This document shows, one piece after another, positions 1-7,636 of a DNA stretch of 26,033 bases. Source of the DNA: JBBDUG01 sp040904025. Lineage in GTDB: Bacteria > Patescibacteriota > Minisyncoccia > Phycocordibacterales > SW-6-46-9. Position numbers and translations under genes: made by a program. The stretch covers positions 1 through 26,033 of the forward strand of contig JBBDUG010000031.1 in NCBI GenBank assembly GCA_040904025.1. Direction: 5' to 3'. The first letter of the stretch is position 1. Each line of letters opens with the position of its first letter. The notes under the pieces were generated by a model, which saw only the letters and a program-made list of their open reading frames with translations, had not been told where the DNA came from and did no database searches.

Positions 1-1012
1 CAGGGTATACACTTCTATATATATCCTCGAGAGGTTCTATATAGTTCCCGAGGGAGTCCTCAGGGAGTCCGAGGGTATCTGCATGTCGTACAGCGCGGCG
101 GATAATGCGGCGAAGTACATACCCCTGCTCAGAGTTTGAAGGGCTTACTCCGTCTATAATCATAAATGCAGCGGTGCGAATATGATCAGCAACAATACGC
201 ATTGAATACTGATCTTGATTCTCTACTTCCGCCACTAATTTTTTCATGAGTGGAGAAAATAAATCTGTCTCGAAAATATTGTCTTTTTTCTGCAATACCA
301 TTACAAGACGTTCGAGTCCTGCACCAGTATCAACATTCTTCTGTGACAACTTACCAATAACCTCTCCATCCTTCTTTTCATATTCCATGAAGACATCGTT
401 CCAGACCTCGATAACTTTCTGTTCCTCATCTGCCTGAATGAACTCTTCTTTTGAGAGATCACCAAGTCCATCTTGAGTGATGTCATAGAACATCTCACTA
501 TCAGGTCCACAGGGCCCATTCTCTCCCGGAGACCACCAGTTAGTCTCAGCGGACATTTCATATATACGGTTCTCGGGAATACCTAATGATTTCCATATTT
601 CAATTGATTCACTATCTTTAGGTGCATCATCATTGCCCTCAAAGACGGTGATGTAGAGTCGAGCGGGATCAAGGCCGAATGTATGTATAAGAAGCTCGTG
701 ACTCCATTTGATGGCGTCTTCTTTGAAGTAGTCTCCTAGAGACCAGTTTCCAAGCATCTCGAAGAATGTATCGTGTGTAGCATCTCCCACCTCATCTATA
801 TCCTGTGTGCGTACACACTTTTGTACGCCAACGAGTCGTTTCCCCTCAGGATGCGGCTGTCCCAAAAGATATGGGACGAGCGGCTGCATACCTGCTGTTA
901 TAAAAAGGACGGAAGAGTCATTCTCAGGCACAAGTGGTGCCGATGGAATGATAGAGTGTCCACGTTCCTTAAAAAAGGAGAGAAATGTATTGCGTATGTC
1001 GTTTGATTTCAT
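1..1012 (-). CDS. alaS: Alanyl-tRNA synthetase, N-terminal part (runs off window)
   Basis: Charges tRNA-Ala with alanine in the cytoplasm. I read it by translating the minus strand from the ATG at 1012; the frame stays open to the window edge, giving about 337 residues of a protein usually near 600-880, so the C-terminal part lies outside. The start MKSNDIRNTFLSFF, then ITAGMQPL, VGVQKCVRTQDID, DTFFEMLGNWSLGDYFK and CGPDSEMFYD are class II AlaRS catalytic-core motifs; DTGAGLERL and RIVADHIRTAAFMI follow in the usual order. The start is supported by a TAGTAT -10 hexamer ending 7 bases before the ATG, which predicts a leaderless mRNA. It follows the protease and pepF genes on the same strand but seems to have its own promoter. 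Identity is essentially certain. Confidence 0.96.
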   Translation of the reverse strand, partial: MKSNDIRNTFLSFFKERGHSIIPSAPLVPENDSSVLFITAGMQPLVPYLLGQPHPEGKRLVGVQKCVRTQDIDEVGDATHDTFFEMLGNWSLGDYFKEDAIKWSHELLIHTFGLDPARLYITVFEGNDDAPKDSESIEIWKSLGIPENRIYEMSAETNWWSPGENGPCGPDSEMFYDITQDGLGDLSKEEFIQADEEQKVIEVWNDVFMEYEKKDGEVIGKLSQKNVDTGAGLERLVMVLQKKDNIFETDLFSPLMKKLVAEVENQDQYSMRIVADHIRTAAFMIIDGVSPSNSEQGYVLRRIIRRAVRHADTLGLPEDSLGNYIEPLEDIYRSVYP

Positions 1013-1050
1013 ACTTGATATACTAACAAAGCTTTTTTTAGACTAAAAGA

Positions 1051-1977
1051 TTAGAGCGGCAATATACGTGCCAGAGACTCCAGTCGCCCTACATACACCA
1101 GAGTCGGGATACCAAGAAAACAGTTATTACGCAGATGGATAGCTGCTCCACCTGAGTTACCTCTCTCTATCTTTGCAGAAGTCACATAGTATTCACCATC
1201 AAAACCAGAAATGATTCCTTCTGTTGCAGTAATACTATCTTTTGATCCAACGGATGGATATCCGAGTATCACCACTTCATCCCCTACCGATGGTACAGCA
1301 GAACAAACGGTGAGTTGTGTGAATGTTGTACCACTCTCAGAAAGAGGTCCAATTTGAATATGAGCAATATCTAGACTCTCGGAGACTGATATATCATCTG
1401 GATCAACGTCAAACTTCTGCCCACTGGGAAGTGTTATCTCACAATCCTCTGCCAAGTACTGATCATCCCAAAAGACAACATGTTTATTCGTCAGAAAGGA
1501 CAGAATCCCATCCTGGACTGTTGCAACCCCTGATCCATTTGATTCAGAGCGGGTACTTTGGTTACTAAATTCACAGTGGAGTTTTGCAACCCGATCATCC
1601 CATATTTCGATGAGGTTGGTAAAGTTGCGTGTCTCATTCTCAATTTGAGTCTGAAGAGATGAGAGCCCTTCTTGAAGTATGGATTGATTTTGCGCAGCTA
1701 CCGCTTCAATTTCTGCGCGACGTGCACGTTCGTCTGCAAGACGGCTTTGTAGTTCTTCATTCCCCTCGGCAAGTGCAGTTATAATCTCATCAAGATTAGA
1801 TATACTAGTCTTTTGCGACAAGAGTTGTGTGTCCATCTCCACAAGCTTCTCGTTGAGCCTATCAAGAGATCGTTGGTGTCCTAGGTCATTGATAACAGCG
1901 GTTGCAGTAATGATGATGAGTAGGGCAAGAAGCCCCGCCAACACCTGTGCCTCCTGTTGTTCGAATAGATCCTTCAT
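1051..1977 (-). CDS. Membrane-anchored trypsin-like serine protease with coiled-coil stalk
   Basis: 308 residues. One N-terminal membrane helix (about residues 11-30) with a short cytoplasmic tail is followed by a heptad-rich, Gln/Glu/Leu-rich coiled coil (about 35-125) and then a chymotrypsin-fold domain (about 145-308). The triad can be placed: His166 in TNKHVV, Asp203 in SLDIAH and Ser275 in ERGNSGG, the same spacing as in HtrA/trypsin_2 proteins. No PDZ domain follows, so it is not a full DegP/HtrA. The protease domain should face outward, held off the membrane by the stalk. Four Cys in the outer domain could form disulfides. The ATG directly follows the pepF stop codon (TAG then ATG), so the two are co-transcribed. 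Fold is well supported; substrate is unknown. Confidence 0.85.
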   Translation of the reverse strand: MKDLFEQQEAQVLAGLLALLIIITATAVINDLGHQRSLDRLNEKLVEMDTQLLSQKTSISNLDEIITALAEGNEELQSRLADERARRAEIEAVAAQNQSILQEGLSSLQTQIENETRNFTNLIEIWDDRVAKLHCEFSNQSTRSESNGSGVATVQDGILSFLTNKHVVFWDDQYLAEDCEITLPSGQKFDVDPDDISVSESLDIAHIQIGPLSESGTTFTQLTVCSAVPSVGDEVVILGYPSVGSKDSITATEGIISGFDGEYYVTSAKIERGNSGGAAIHLRNNCFLGIPTLVYVGRLESLARILPL

Positions 1978-3774
1978 CTATTTAATCATATCAGCTTTCT
2001 TTGCAAGACGCTTAAGGCGATTAACCTCTTTGTTAAGCAACTTTAATCCGTCCTTGAAAAATTGAGTTGAGAGATCGAGTCCAGCACGTTTGAATATGTC
2101 CTCGGGACTCATACTACCGCCGGCAGCAAGAAATTCATATACCTTCTCTTCATATGCTGGATTCTCTTTATACTTGCTATAGAGAGCAGCAGAAGTGATC
2201 TCTCCATATGCATACGTGTATACATAGAAAAAGAAGCGAATGTGTGGCCAAGTCACAAAGAGATTGCTGTTCATATCCTTCATCTCCACTGCATCACCAA
2301 GATAGCTCTGCATGTGTTCATTCAGCGTCTTTTTCAGACGCTCTTTGGATACCGCACCTTCTTCGCGAACAGTTGTATGAAGCTCTTTTTCAAAGTTGAA
2401 AAGAGCGATTTGTCGGAAGATGGTCGCCATGCTGGAGTCGAGTTTGTCATGTAGTGCGATAACTTGCTCTTTTTCATCAAGCATCCCAAAGACATGGTCA
2501 AATGCAATGTTCTCAAAGTATGTACTGGCAACTTCTGCAGTTGATGTTGGGAATGATTGATATGTTGGGCGTACATGCTTCTTTGTCATCTCACCATGTA
2601 GTGCATGCCCCATTTCATGGGAGAGAGTTCTAAATGAATCAAAAGTCCCCACATCATTAAGAAGTGCAAATACAGGAGAGCTCGGATTAGAGCAGATGCA
2701 GAATGCTCCGCCTTTCTTACCTTTCTTTGGCGCTACATCTATACGACCCTCTTTGAGCATTGCATCAAAGAATTCTCTATATTCGGGTCGTACGTTTTCT
2801 AATGCTTCGCGGAAGAGTTGAACCTGTTCATCAAAGGAGAAGGTGGTAGAGATGGAACCGATATTTGCTTGTCTATCAGCATATTCCATTCTTTTGAGTC
2901 CCAAGAGTTCTTTTTTGAGGCGGTAGTATTTACGAGAGATCTTAAATTGATCGGTAACTGCCTCTACAAGCCCCTCAACATTCTCCTCTGTATTCTCGTA
3001 GTCCATGACTGACTCGCTATATGGTTTCTTGAATCCTCGAAGATTATCCTCAATCTTTTTCGTTGTCACTACTGCATTTATCTCATGTGTCGCAAAATCA
3101 GAGACACTCTCAAGTGCATCCATACAAAGCTTCCAAAGCTTCCGACGCTCCACTGTTGGGAGATCTTCAGTTCGTTTAAGCGCCTCAGCAAGTGGTATCT
3201 CTTTCTTCTTATACTCAACAGTCAACTGCCCTACTTCTTTGCTCACTCCGTGTACCCACAACTGTTGTGCCGGGAGAGAGAATAGATTCACCACCCTCTC
3301 CTCCTCTTCAGAGAGTTTATACTTGCTTTGTTGGAAGATCTGTTGGAGATAGTATTGGAATGGCTTGAGTTTCTGTCCTTTTATATATTCTTTCTTCTTG
3401 CTCGGTGGGAGATTTCCAAGAGCAAGTGGAAAAAAGAGAACGCGGTTAACAATATGTGTCATTTTCTCAGAGACTATGTTGTATAGCGCTTCTACCTCTT
3501 CATTTCCACTCTCAAGTGCACGTCGCATCATGAGGTATGTGATGGGACGATGCGGGTTTAGCTTAAAGAGGTCTTCCCACTCCTCTAGGGCAGAAAGAAG
3601 TCTCCCCTGGCTTGTGAGCCAGTTGTCTTTGTCTCTATATTTCTTCTCAAACTTTTTATACGCACGCTCTATTTTCTTTACATGCTTCTCTATCTCATCG
3701 AGAGATGAGTAGAGCTGAGTAAGATCCCATTCAGTTTCGTACTTAATTTTTGGTAGTTTTTCTTCCGTATTCAT
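1978..3774 (-). CDS. pepF: Oligoendopeptidase F (M3 family zinc metallopeptidase)
   Basis: Cytoplasmic zinc peptidase that cleaves short peptides, about 598 residues, the usual length for the family. The zinc motif HEMGH is visible (His386, Glu387, His390 from this start) within SHEMGHALHGEM, and the downstream ENIAFDHVF segment supplies the expected third-ligand Glu region; the C-terminal GGSMSPEDIFKRAGLD is typical of PepF. I chose the ATG at 3774; a GTG four codons upstream (3786) is in frame, but a TATAGT -10 hexamer ends at 3787, so the transcript should begin near 3780 with a leader of only about 6 bases. It is the first gene of a pair with the downstream membrane protease, which suggests linked peptide turnover (inference). 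Confidence 0.95.
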   Translation of the reverse strand: MNTEEKLPKIKYETEWDLTQLYSSLDEIEKHVKKIERAYKKFEKKYRDKDNWLTSQGRLLSALEEWEDLFKLNPHRPITYLMMRRALESGNEEVEALYNIVSEKMTHIVNRVLFFPLALGNLPPSKKKEYIKGQKLKPFQYYLQQIFQQSKYKLSEEEERVVNLFSLPAQQLWVHGVSKEVGQLTVEYKKKEIPLAEALKRTEDLPTVERRKLWKLCMDALESVSDFATHEINAVVTTKKIEDNLRGFKKPYSESVMDYENTEENVEGLVEAVTDQFKISRKYYRLKKELLGLKRMEYADRQANIGSISTTFSFDEQVQLFREALENVRPEYREFFDAMLKEGRIDVAPKKGKKGGAFCICSNPSSPVFALLNDVGTFDSFRTLSHEMGHALHGEMTKKHVRPTYQSFPTSTAEVASTYFENIAFDHVFGMLDEKEQVIALHDKLDSSMATIFRQIALFNFEKELHTTVREEGAVSKERLKKTLNEHMQSYLGDAVEMKDMNSNLFVTWPHIRFFFYVYTYAYGEITSAALYSKYKENPAYEEKVYEFLAAGGSMSPEDIFKRAGLDLSTQFFKDGLKLLNKEVNRLKRLAKKADMIK

Positions 3775-3786
3775 ATTCGAGTGCAC

Positions 3787-3815
3787 ACTATAGCATATAC
3801 AAAAAGCTTTGTTAG
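3787..3815 (-). promoter_or_regulatory. Candidate sigma70-type promoter of pepF
   Basis: On the minus strand CTAACA (3810-3815) and TATAGT (3787-3792) are separated by 17 bases. The -35 matches the consensus in 4 of 6 positions, the -10 in 5 of 6. The -10 ends 12 bases before the chosen pepF ATG, giving a very short leader. Confidence 0.45.
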
Positions 3816-3847
3816 AGATGAAGATATATTGTAGAAAGCTATTTAGA

Positions 3848-4447
3848 TCACGAAATAACCTTTTTTAATTTTTCAAAATCTTCAAGAAGTGTACCTTTCA
3901 TACTCCCATTGTATAGAGCAACAGCAGGATGATAGAGCGGCATCAACTTAACTTCACCAAACGGAGCCTCGACAGTGAACAGTTTTCCGTGCATCTCGGA
4001 TATACTTGAAAGCTGATCTCCAGCATTGAAGTGTTTAAACATATATTCCATTGAAAAGCGCCCGAGTGTCGCAACCACTTTCGGTTCAATTATCTCCACC
4101 TGTCGATCCAAAAAAGGAGCATAGAGTTCTATCTCTTCTGATTTAGGGTCTCGGTTACCCGGCGGGCGGTCTTTTAGAATGTTTGTAATATATACCTCCT
4201 CACGCGTGAGTCCGATAGATTCGATAAGTTCGGTAAGTAGTTTTCCCGATCGTCCGCAGAAGGGTCTCCCCTGCTCTGCCTCGTTTTTTCCCGGAGCCTC
4301 TCCGATAAACAGAATATCAGCATCATGATCTCCTTCACCAATAACAGGATGGTACCCGTTCTCTTTTCGATATTCATAGAGTGGAGATACGTCAAACTCC
4401 CAGAGTTCGTCTCGTAGTTCTTTCATTTGTTGGGTTTTCTTTGACAT
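3848..4447 (-). CDS. Uracil-DNA glycosylase, family 4/5-like, lacking Fe-S cysteines
   Basis: 199 residues. Excises uracil from DNA (base-excision repair). Family-4 motifs are clear: GEAPGKNE (49-56) for motif 1, RPFCGRSGKLL (61-71), ITNILKDRPPGNRDP (88-101), and YHPAVALYN (172-180) for motif 2. In family 4 enzymes a [4Fe-4S] cluster is held by four Cys: two in a CxxC near the N-terminus, one in the KCRPPGNR segment and one about 16 residues on. Here these positions appear to be Phe18, Ser21, Asp93 and Tyr109, and the only Cys (64) is elsewhere, so the cluster is predicted to be absent. The ATG at 4447 lies 3 bases from the ATG of the divergent gene. Family is sure; the exact subfamily is not. 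Confidence 0.88.
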   Translation of the reverse strand: MSKKTQQMKELRDELWEFDVSPLYEYRKENGYHPVIGEGDHDADILFIGEAPGKNEAEQGRPFCGRSGKLLTELIESIGLTREEVYITNILKDRPPGNRDPKSEEIELYAPFLDRQVEIIEPKVVATLGRFSMEYMFKHFNAGDQLSSISEMHGKLFTVEAPFGEVKLMPLYHPAVALYNGSMKGTLLEDFEKLKKVIS

Positions 4448-4450
4448 AAT

Positions 4451-4933
4451 ATGTTTAAGATAGTACGTTCTATGTGGACTATACGCACACTTGATGCAGG
4501 TAGAGAAATGAAAAGAATGCTGCGTGATAAGATGTTTCGTCTCCTGATTATACTAATCATATCACTCCTCCTGATCGCCGTTGGTTGGCAAGGGATGGAA
4601 TCACTCGTTACATTCACAACGCACTACACTCAGCTTGTCATTTTCTCGTCAAAAGCGCTGGTGGTCATATTTTTTGTAGGGTTGGGCATGGCCGTATATA
4701 GTATCTCAGCCATTCCTCTCGTCTTTCTGAAGAGAGAGTTTTTCTTCTGGATATCACTAGCACTTTGCTCCGCTGCTGCTTTGACGGTTATATTCACTGT
4801 TGTGCAAGGGGGTGGGAATATCGGCATACTCATGGCGTGTATTCTCTTTATCGCTGGTATAGGGATGGGACACTGGGCACACGACCCCCTTGAAACCCGT
4901 GCCTCCTCTACTGCTGAAATGGAACAAACCTAA
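4451..4933 (+). CDS. Small polytopic membrane protein, unknown function
   Basis: 160 residues from the first ATG; not recognised. Four or five hydrophobic segments can be seen (about 30-46, 58-76, 77-95, 98-118, 122-141), with a basic N-terminus (RxxKRMLRDK) that should stay in the cytoplasm and a short acidic C-terminus. The start is uncertain: the first ATG is only 3 bases from the divergent udg start, leaving no room for a separate promoter. ATGs at 4472 and 4508 are in frame; the one at 4508 is preceded by GCAGGTAGAGAA, a weak Shine-Dalgarno, and would give a 141-residue protein beginning MKRMLRDKM. It converges on pcm, overlapping it by 26 bases, and has a hairpin terminator inside the pcm coding region. 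Confidence 0.7.
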   Translation: MFKIVRSMWTIRTLDAGREMKRMLRDKMFRLLIILIISLLLIAVGWQGMESLVTFTTHYTQLVIFSSKALVVIFFVGLGMAVYSISAIPLVFLKREFFFWISLALCSAAALTVIFTVVQGGGNIGILMACILFIAGIGMGHWAHDPLETRASSTAEMEQT

Positions 4934-5570
4934 ACCCCGGAAAGCTTTTCTTTATAAGCTTCCCGGTTTTTTCTTTCTCTATACGTAGAAGAGTATCCCT
5001 ATCCTCCATATCTTTAATCGGCAATACGATAACTCCCCCAGCTTTCAGTTGGTCAATGAGTGCCTGTGGTATCTCTTCTGCTCCAGCAGAGACGAGTACA
5101 CGATCAAGAGGTGCTTCTTCGATCTCGGGAACTCCCCCTTCAGATTTTCGCACCTCCACCCAATCCATATTATATTTCTCTAAATTCTCTCGACTAAAGT
5201 CAATGAGATCTTCATATATTTCAAGTCCGATAACTTTCCCCGTCTTTCCCACCATGTAACCCAAAAGAGCTGTGGTATACCCCGACCCTGAACCAATATC
5301 TAAAACAACATCACCCTCTTGAGGATCAAGGAGCTCAAGCATGAAGGCAATTGTTGTGGGTTGTGAGATGGTCTGCCCCTCCCCTATAGGAAGCGGATAG
5401 TCTTCATACGCCTCTATCTGATAGTCACTGCGAACAAAGTCTCTCCGATCAATAGCTTTAAATGCTTCTTGTATTCTCTCGTTTTTTAATACAGACGTCT
5501 TTTCTTCAAGACGAGTCAATAACTCGTCTTGTGAAAGAAAATCATCTTCAAATATATCTGTTGTATTCAT
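4908..5570 (-). CDS. pcm: Protein-L-isoaspartate O-methyltransferase
   Basis: 220 residues, normal length. Uses S-adenosylmethionine to methylate isoaspartyl residues in aged proteins, starting their repair to aspartate. Diagnostic segments are DYPLPIGEGQTISQP (about 57-71), the SAM-binding motif I VLDIGSGSGYTTALL (about 92-106), VIGLEIYEDLI, and LDRVLVSAGAEEIPQALIDQL in the expected order. The ATG at 5570 is 2 bases after the stop of the alkyltransferase gene, so it is the last gene of the mgtC / alkyltransferase / pcm operon. Its 3' end overlaps the convergent membrane-protein gene by 26 bases. Identification is solid. Confidence 0.95.
   Translation of the reverse strand: MNTTDIFEDDFLSQDELLTRLEEKTSVLKNERIQEAFKAIDRRDFVRSDYQIEAYEDYPLPIGEGQTISQPTTIAFMLELLDPQEGDVVLDIGSGSGYTTALLGYMVGKTGKVIGLEIYEDLIDFSRENLEKYNMDWVEVRKSEGGVPEIEEAPLDRVLVSAGAEEIPQALIDQLKAGGVIVLPIKDMEDRDTLLRIEKEKTGKLIKKSFPGFRFVPFQQ
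4937..4972 (+). terminator. Intrinsic terminator of the 4451 gene, inside pcm
   Basis: CCGGAAAGCTT (4937-4947) pairs with AAGCTTCCCGG (4956-4966) with one mismatch and is followed by TTTTTT (4967-4972). It starts 4 bases after the stop of the plus-strand gene. The same bases encode the C-terminal KLIKKSFPG part of pcm on the other strand, so the terminator is embedded in the convergent neighbour's coding sequence. Confidence 0.8.
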
Positions 5571-5572
5571 GA

Positions 5573-5830
5573 CTATGATGTTAACACCCCTTCTTTCTTG
5601 AGTATACGACGCTTTGCTGTAGCTCCACGATTATACGACCCTAGAGTTCCGTCTGATCGTATCACACGATGACACGGAATCTTTGGATCATAGTTCTCTG
5701 AGAGAATGGTACCAACAGCACGATACGCACGCGGACTTCCCGCACGCTCTGCAACTTGTTTGTATGTAAGGGTGGATCCTCGAGGAATCTCCCTCACAAC
5801 TTCATATACCCTCTCTTTAAACGTTCTCAT
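5573..5830 (-). CDS. MGMT-family DNA alkyltransferase, C-terminal domain only
   Basis: 85 residues, corresponding to the DNA-binding and active-site domain of O6-alkylguanine-DNA alkyltransferases without the N-terminal domain. The acceptor-cysteine motif IPCHRVI is intact, so it could accept alkyl groups rather than being an alkyltransferase-like (PWHRV) protein. Other family marks: PRGSTLTYKQVAERAG (helix-turn-helix), RAYRAVGTILSEN with the arginine finger, and SDGTLGSYNRG after the active site. The start is set at ATG 5830, overlapping the mgtC stop by 14 bases; a TTG at 5839 is a less likely alternative. The overlap implies translational coupling with mgtC. Stand-alone short versions occur in CPR; activity is inferred only from the Cys. 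Confidence 0.88.
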   Translation of the reverse strand: MRTFKERVYEVVREIPRGSTLTYKQVAERAGSPRAYRAVGTILSENYDPKIPCHRVIRSDGTLGSYNRGATAKRRILKKEGVLTS

Positions 5831-6308
5831 TGTCCTCAACTATAGTGATGTGTGTGCGACGCAGAGAACTTGTGCGCACCTTCTCTTCAAGGAACCAGAG
5901 AGGAGCGAATGTAAATAGGACGAGGAATGTGGTAAAGATGGCCGGCCACCAGAATTCAAGTCCAATACCCACACCAATAGCAGCGGCAACCCACATACCT
6001 GCAGCAGTGGTGAGTCCATGCACACCTTCTCGATCAAAGATGATGAGGCCGGCACCGATAAAGCCAACACCGGTAACGACTGCTCCAGCAACACGGAGTG
6101 GATCAAATATCTCAAGTCCAATATGACTCACAGAAAATGCTGCGGCAATTATCACAAACAACGCCGATCCAACAGAAACGAGGGCAAATGTACGCATGCC
6201 CGCAGTCTTTCCAGCAAGGCTGCGTTCAAGACCGACAAGTGCTCCGAGTATGAGTGCAACAATGAGTTGCGCGAATATAAGTATATTTCCAGTAAAGAAT
6301 GATTCCAT
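5817..6308 (-). CDS. MgtC/SapB family membrane protein (short form)
   Basis: 163 residues, with about five hydrophobic segments covering residues 8-140. The family signature is visible: VALILGALVGLERSLAGKTAGMR near the N-terminus (conserved Glu/Arg pair, here LERS), GVGFIGAGLIIF (about 82-93) and GLTTAAGMWVAAAIGVGIG (about 99-117), cut here into parts. Canonical MgtC is about 230 residues with a C-terminal ACT-like domain; this one stops soon after the transmembrane part, a bacterial SapB-like short form. Role in MgtC proteins relates to Mg2+/phosphate stress and ATP synthase control; here the job is unknown. It is first in an operon. The ATG is preceded by TAGAAT ending 6 bases upstream, predicting a leaderless mRNA. 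Confidence 0.9.
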   Translation of the reverse strand: MESFFTGNILIFAQLIVALILGALVGLERSLAGKTAGMRTFALVSVGSALFVIIAAAFSVSHIGLEIFDPLRVAGAVVTGVGFIGAGLIIFDREGVHGLTTAAGMWVAAAIGVGIGLEFWWPAIFTTFLVLFTFAPLWFLEEKVRTSSLRRTHITIVEDNENV

Positions 6309-6339
6309 AGTTGTATTCTATCACGCGTTTCTAAAAAAG

Positions 6340-7173
6340 TCAGAGGTGACAAACTGCCCGAACCTCTTTTATAACAGCCTCTTGTTTCCCTCTATCTATT
6401 CCAACTTCATCAAGTATCTCTGGATTATCACGGATTTCTCGACAGAGGGCATGACCACTCTCTAAAAGAACACGTTTTTCTGCTCCAGAGAGTTTTGTGA
6501 GCATAGTGAGTGGTTGAAGCATTGATTGCTCTATCCGATCTTGCAGATTCCCTTTTTCTGGGTAACTCCACCCCACCATCTCTAATCCTGCACATTCTCC
6601 GTATTTAATAGCATGGGAGGTAAATTTTGTGTTAGTTATAAGGGTACCGTGGGGTTCTTTATCATCTGCAATTCCATCAAAATTACTCTTCTTGAGATCC
6701 ATAAAGCGAGCATGGACATAGAGGGCAACTTGTACATCTGACTTCACATGAGATTCTTTATGAAATTTCACCTCCCCCACAACCCAATCTCCATCCATCT
6801 GGGCAACAATATCAACTTCATGTGATACGCATTCCCCCTCTAATTCCTTCCCCACCTCTACCTCGTATCCTTCGGCACGAAAAAGCTCACCAACAAAGCG
6901 CTCGAAGGGAAATCCACTTGGACCAAGCTCTGCAAGCGCACGCCGCATGGAATATCGTGCAGCTACTCCCCCCTCTGCCTGTTTGAGAAGCTCAAAGGCG
7001 TGATCGTATATGAACTTAGTTGTAGTGCCATCTTTCACTTCGCTGAGAATATGCTCAACAACATCTTCCGCTTCTTCTTTCGACGCCCCTGATTTGAGAA
7101 GAGACTCACGAAGCTTTTCTGGATCAAACTTCTCCTGAGATCCATCTGATTTTTGAATACGTGGGTATGTCAT
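6340..7173 (-). CDS. ATP-cone plus PD-(D/E)XK nuclease-like protein
   Basis: 277 residues. Residues 1-85 look like an ATP-cone (IQKSDGSQEKFDPEKLRESLLKSGA, split here from the family pattern V.K.DG..E.FD..KL..SL, and ending in ARYSMRRAL), the nucleotide-sensing module known from ribonucleotide reductases and NrdR. Residues 86-160 carry a restriction-endonuclease-like core: GFPFERFVGELFRAEGYEV, then SHEVDIVAQ with Asp121 and VVGEVKFH with Glu134 and Lys136, i.e. the D...ExK active site seen in Mrr-like enzymes. The C-terminal 110 residues are alpha-helical by composition. This pairing of domains occurs as an orphan family in CPR. It starts 2 bases after the stop of the anchored secreted protein and is co-transcribed with it. 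DNA cleavage controlled by nucleotide level is an inference. Confidence 0.8.
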   Translation of the reverse strand: MTYPRIQKSDGSQEKFDPEKLRESLLKSGASKEEAEDVVEHILSEVKDGTTTKFIYDHAFELLKQAEGGVAARYSMRRALAELGPSGFPFERFVGELFRAEGYEVEVGKELEGECVSHEVDIVAQMDGDWVVGEVKFHKESHVKSDVQVALYVHARFMDLKKSNFDGIADDKEPHGTLITNTKFTSHAIKYGECAGLEMVGWSYPEKGNLQDRIEQSMLQPLTMLTKLSGAEKRVLLESGHALCREIRDNPEILDEVGIDRGKQEAVIKEVRAVCHL

Positions 7174-7175
7174 AT

Positions 7176-7613
7176 CTACTCTGCTGTGTTTGGATTAGGG
7201 GTAAGAAACTGGAGAGGTACATTAGTATCATTGAACCGTGTGCGGATGGATGCATCCTCACTTGCCTCAAATGAGATCTCAAAGGCACTTGGAGTGATGA
7301 CTTGTGCACAGACAACTTGATCATTAACTTCTGTCTGGAAGTTAATGGTGACCTGCTCAGGAAATGACTCAGCTATCATCACATCATGTGTGAGTGTGTG
7401 ACATGGCGTGGGAAGATCAATCTCTCCTCTGAGAGTATGTGTTCCCGCTGAAAACGTATGTATTGCCTGTATCTCTTGTGGGACAAATCCTTCAACATCA
7501 TCTGATACTGGTGGTGTATCCGTATTATCAGAAGCTCCTCCAGAGAGAAGAATGATAAGAAGGATGATTATAGCGATACCGACAACTCCTATTCCAATGT
7601 ATTTATTATTCAT
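7176..7613 (-). CDS. N-terminally anchored extracytoplasmic protein, unknown
   Basis: 145 residues. A single strongly hydrophobic helix (about 5-23, rich in Ile/Leu/Val) follows a short MNNK tail and is followed by a Gly/Ser/Asp-rich linker and a predicted beta-rich domain (about 45-145). Two Cys, in LPTPCHTL and VVCAQV, could form a disulfide outside the cell. No lipobox is present, so it is an anchored, not lipid-modified, protein. The pattern of a signal anchor plus a small domain with DLPTPCHTL occurs, to my memory, in other Parcubacteria proteins without known function. Co-transcribed with the ATP-cone nuclease (2-base gap). A TATACT -10 (7637-7642) lies just downstream of the preceding terminator. 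Confidence 0.75.
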   Translation of the reverse strand: MNNKYIGIGVVGIAIIILLIILLSGGASDNTDTPPVSDDVEGFVPQEIQAIHTFSAGTHTLRGEIDLPTPCHTLTHDVMIAESFPEQVTINFQTEVNDQVVCAQVITPSAFEISFEASEDASIRTRFNDTNVPLQFLTPNPNTAE

Positions 7614-7636
7614 ATATCTTTATGTTTATTACCTCT

